A stretch of DNA of 7,668 nt from Elusimicrobiota bacterium (GTDB lineage Bacteria; Elusimicrobiota; Elusimicrobia; 2-02-FULL-39-32). Numbering within the stretch: position 1 is the stretch's first letter; each line of letters opens with the position of its first letter. Where the stretch lies: the NCBI GenBank assembly GCA_023249715.1, contig JAHFCA010000066.1, positions 1 through 7,668 of the forward strand. Direction: 5' to 3'. This document shows positions 5,866-7,668 of this stretch, piece after piece. Under the pieces are notes generated by a model. That model was not told where the DNA came from, did not search any database, and worked only from the letters and a program-made list of their open reading frames with translations. The position numbers and the translations under genes were made by a program.

Positions 5866-6031
5866 TAGTTCCCGCTGATAAAATCCCGCCGTAGCGAGAT
5901 TTCGAATTTTGAAATTTTCTCAAAATAAAATTTTTTTATCATACTTGACTAAAGGTATGGTAAAAAAATTTTATGAAGAGAAAATTCAAAAGTCGAAATC
6001 GTGAGTTGCGCGATTTTATCAGCATGAACTA
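5866..6031. repeat. 166-bp palindromic TA-flanked element, copy 2
   Basis: This is a second copy of the element at 1151-1315, in the same orientation. The left arm is 5866-5938, the loop 5939-5960 (22 nt) and the right arm 5961-6031, so arm lengths are identical to copy 1. The inner 14-bp stem (5925-5938 with 5961-5974) and the bulged A5913 are kept. Several pairs differ from copy 1 on both sides of the stem, so pairing is preserved. The right-end TAG (minus strand, 6029-6031) is the stop codon of the DUF255 gene. The left end lies three bases before the methyltransferase GTG, and its TTCCCGC differs from the TTCATGC sense of the other ends, creating GGGAA upstream of that start. The loop can form a small stem CATAC/GTATG around GACTAA. 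The element sits between two co-directional genes, so the hairpin would be transcribed within an mRNA. Confidence 0.9.
5869..5873 (-). promoter_or_regulatory. Candidate ribosome binding site of the methyltransferase gene, lying in the repeat end
   Basis: Minus-strand GGGAA, six bases before the GTG at 5860-5862. The other three element ends read CATGAAC where this one reads CGGGAAC, so two substitutions make the purine tract. It is the only Shine-Dalgarno-like sequence near this start. It is a weak site by itself. Confidence 0.4.
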
Positions 6032-7668
6032 TAGCAGATTCTGAATAACAGATAAATCGTTCGTAGGGAGCTGGCACGATTGATTCACACAAATATAAGC
6101 GGTGGCTTTATTCTCGATGCGCTGACATCCTTTTATAAAAGGAAGCCCCATGGAAAATTTTTCCTGAACTTCTTTCCGATCGATAACGATAAGCGCGCGG
6201 TTAGGCAAAAATCGAGAGTATACTTCCTTTAAAATAGCTCTTGTATCGTCCGCCCCGAGATCCCCGAATATTAGAATCTGTTTGGGAAGAGCAAAAGAGA
6301 AATAGAGAGCGCACAGCATCTGTGGCAAAGAGCTCGGAAGCTGCTCCATTCTGGAAGCGAAAAAGTTTAAACATTTTAAAGCGATTTCCTGATAGCGGGC
6401 ATTGTTGGTATATGCGTGCAGGCGCAATAAATTGAATATGGAGATAGAGCTGCCACAGGGTTCCACTCCATCGTGATCTTCTTTAACATGCACAATTAAA
6501 TCCTCAGTATTGCCCAGATCCGCCATATAAAAACCGCTAAATTTAGAGTCGTAAAATCTCTGAATGGACGCTTCGGTTAGTTCCATGGCCCAATCTAAAT
6601 AGGAAACCTGAAATGTGGATTCATAAAGATCGAGCAGTCCTTGCGCCAAAAAAGCGTAATCCTCCAAAGTTCCATAAAAATTACGTTCGCCTTCCCGCCA
6701 TCTGCGGTATAAGGTTTTAGAAGTTGCATCGTATAGATTTTTTTGAATGAATTGGGCCGCCCCAGCAGCCGCATCTAAATATTTTTCTTCTCCTAATACC
6801 TGATACCCTTTGGCAAAAGCGGAAATAGCTAATCCATTCCAAGAAGTAAGAATTTTATCGTCCGTCCCGGGACGGGGTTTTGTTTGACGCGCCTGGAAAA
6901 GTTTTTCTAACGATTTCTCTAGGAGAGAATTAAGGTCGTCCACGCTTAGGCCAAATTTAGAAGCGGTCTCCTCTGGAGTATAGTTTTGAATGAGAATATT
7001 TTTCCCTATAAATTCTTGCGACCAGTCCGCTACGTTTCCTTCTTCCTTTACATTGAAATGAAAAAAAACTATTTCAGCTTCTTTTTTATCCAGAAGTTTC
7101 TCTATCTCTTTTTTAGACCAAACATAAAACGCTCCTTCTTTTTTATGATCGGTATTGGGCTCTAAACTATCCGCATCTTCGGCGGAATAAAAACCACCAT
7201 CGGGATGCGCCCTATCCCGTAACAGATAATTTAAAGTTCTATCGGCTACTGTGGCCAAGAACGGCTCTTTAGAAATCTGATACGCCTCTAAATAATTGAG
7301 TGCCAGTTGCGCATTGTCATAGAGCATTTTTTCAAAGTGAGGCAGGTGCCAATTTTCATCGGTGGAATAGCGGTGAAACCCGCCGCCCACAACATCAAAA
7401 ATTCCACCCTTCGCCATCGCCCGCAAGGTATCGAGAGACATGGCTAAAGCGGCCTCGGAGATCCCCTCGTTCTTTTTATCGCGCAGGGTGTAATGGGAAT
7501 AGCGGAGGAGAAAATTATGAATGACAGGCATAGGGAATTTAGGAGCTGCTCCAAACCCACCTAAACGGGAATCGTAATCGGACTGAAAAGAAACAAAAGC
7601 ATCATCCAAAACTTGGGCATTTAATGGAACGGGGACAAATTCTTTATTGAAGAATTCTCTTAAATTCT
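6029..7668 (-). CDS. DUF255 / thioredoxin-domain protein (YyaL/SPATA20-like), C-terminal part (5' end outside window)
   Basis: This belongs to the widespread family represented by B. subtilis YyaL and human SPATA20: an N-terminal thioredoxin-like DUF255 domain followed by an (alpha/alpha)6-barrel resembling N-acylglucosamine epimerases and glycosidases. The biochemical role is not established. The frame runs open to the right edge, so the TTG at 7607-7609 is internal. Roughly 546 residues of about 700 are present, and the thioredoxin domain with its CxxC motif lies outside. Numbering from the TTG, the barrel signature is clear: GGFGAAPKFP (17-26), GGIFDVVGGGFHRYSTDENW (68-87), HFEKMLYDNAQL (91-102) and GGFYSAEDADS, with KPRPGTDDKILTSWNGL further on. 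The final part (QILIFGD...) is the usual C-terminal small domain. The stop TAG (6029-6031) is the terminal triplet of palindromic copy 2. The gene reads toward the methyltransferase-deacetylase pair and probably once formed one compact operon with it. Confidence 0.93.
   Translation of the reverse strand, partial: NLREFFNKEFVPVPLNAQVLDDAFVSFQSDYDSRLGGFGAAPKFPMPVIHNFLLRYSHYTLRDKKNEGISEAALAMSLDTLRAMAKGGIFDVVGGGFHRYSTDENWHLPHFEKMLYDNAQLALNYLEAYQISKEPFLATVADRTLNYLLRDRAHPDGGFYSAEDADSLEPNTDHKKEGAFYVWSKKEIEKLLDKKEAEIVFFHFNVKEEGNVADWSQEFIGKNILIQNYTPEETASKFGLSVDDLNSLLEKSLEKLFQARQTKPRPGTDDKILTSWNGLAISAFAKGYQVLGEEKYLDAAAGAAQFIQKNLYDATSKTLYRRWREGERNFYGTLEDYAFLAQGLLDLYESTFQVSYLDWAMELTEASIQRFYDSKFSGFYMADLGNTEDLIVHVKEDHDGVEPCGSSISIFNLLRLHAYTNNARYQEIALKCLNFFASRMEQLPSSLPQMLCALYFSFALPKQILIFGDLGADDTRAILKEVYSRFLPNRALIVIDRKEVQEKFSMGLPFIKGCQRIENKATAYICVNQSCQLPTNDLSVIQNLL

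Noticed and set aside
5950..5960. Minus-strand promoter in copy 2 for the methyltransferase gene, based on a TATGAT-like -10
   Set aside because: The only -35 at proper spacing is a T-run with three matches, and copy 1 lacks the -10. Not supportable.
5945..5977. Promoter inside copy 2, plus strand (TTGACT with TATGAA)
   Set aside because: The spacing is 21 bases and it would drive transcription antisense to the DUF255 gene. The TTGACT is simply part of the shared loop.

Overview
The window looks like ordinary chromosome of a Gram-negative bacterium with moderate-to-low GC. The Gram-negative reading rests on a predicted outer-membrane beta-barrel, several Sec signal peptides and Shine-Dalgarno sites. 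I cannot name the lineage: the barrel protein resembles a family I associate with Geobacter-like (deltaproteobacterial) genomes, but that is weak evidence.

Layout. (1) Bases 2-1153, plus strand: the C-terminal part of a membrane-embedded pyrophosphatase (hppA) whose 5' end lies outside the window. (2) Bases 1151-1315: a 165-bp near-palindrome. (3) Bases 1313-3540, minus strand: a two-gene unit, an outer-membrane barrel protein followed 17 bp later by leucyl aminopeptidase pepA, which converges on hppA. (4) Bases 3541-3648: a divergent promoter region. (5) Bases 3649-4161, plus strand: a small secreted protein that I do not recognise. (6) Bases 4193-5862, minus strand: a Trm112-type zinc-ribbon methyltransferase and a secreted polysaccharide deacetylase, overlapping by ATGA. 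(7) Bases 5866-6031: a second copy of the palindrome, 166 bp. (8) Bases 6029-7668, minus strand: a DUF255/YyaL-type protein whose N-terminal part lies outside the window.

The genes are mostly recognisable housekeeping or envelope functions: pyrophosphate-driven proton pumping, peptide turnover, an outer-membrane protein and cell-wall or exopolysaccharide deacetylation. There is no phage, CRISPR, tRNA or rRNA, and no stretch over 300 bases lacks a gene.

The notable content is the pair of palindromes. Both have the plan 73-nt arm, 21- or 22-nt loop, 71-nt arm, and both begin and end with TA. They share a conserved one-base A bulge, and at least four base pairs differ between copies in a compensatory way. 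All three genes that run into an element end exactly on its terminal TAG. Removing the element plus one TA rebuilds a TAA stop at the same codon for hppA and for the DUF255 gene. I infer a TA-targeting miniature element (MITE-like), or a retained RNA hairpin derived from one, that is tolerated at gene ends because it carries its own stop codon.
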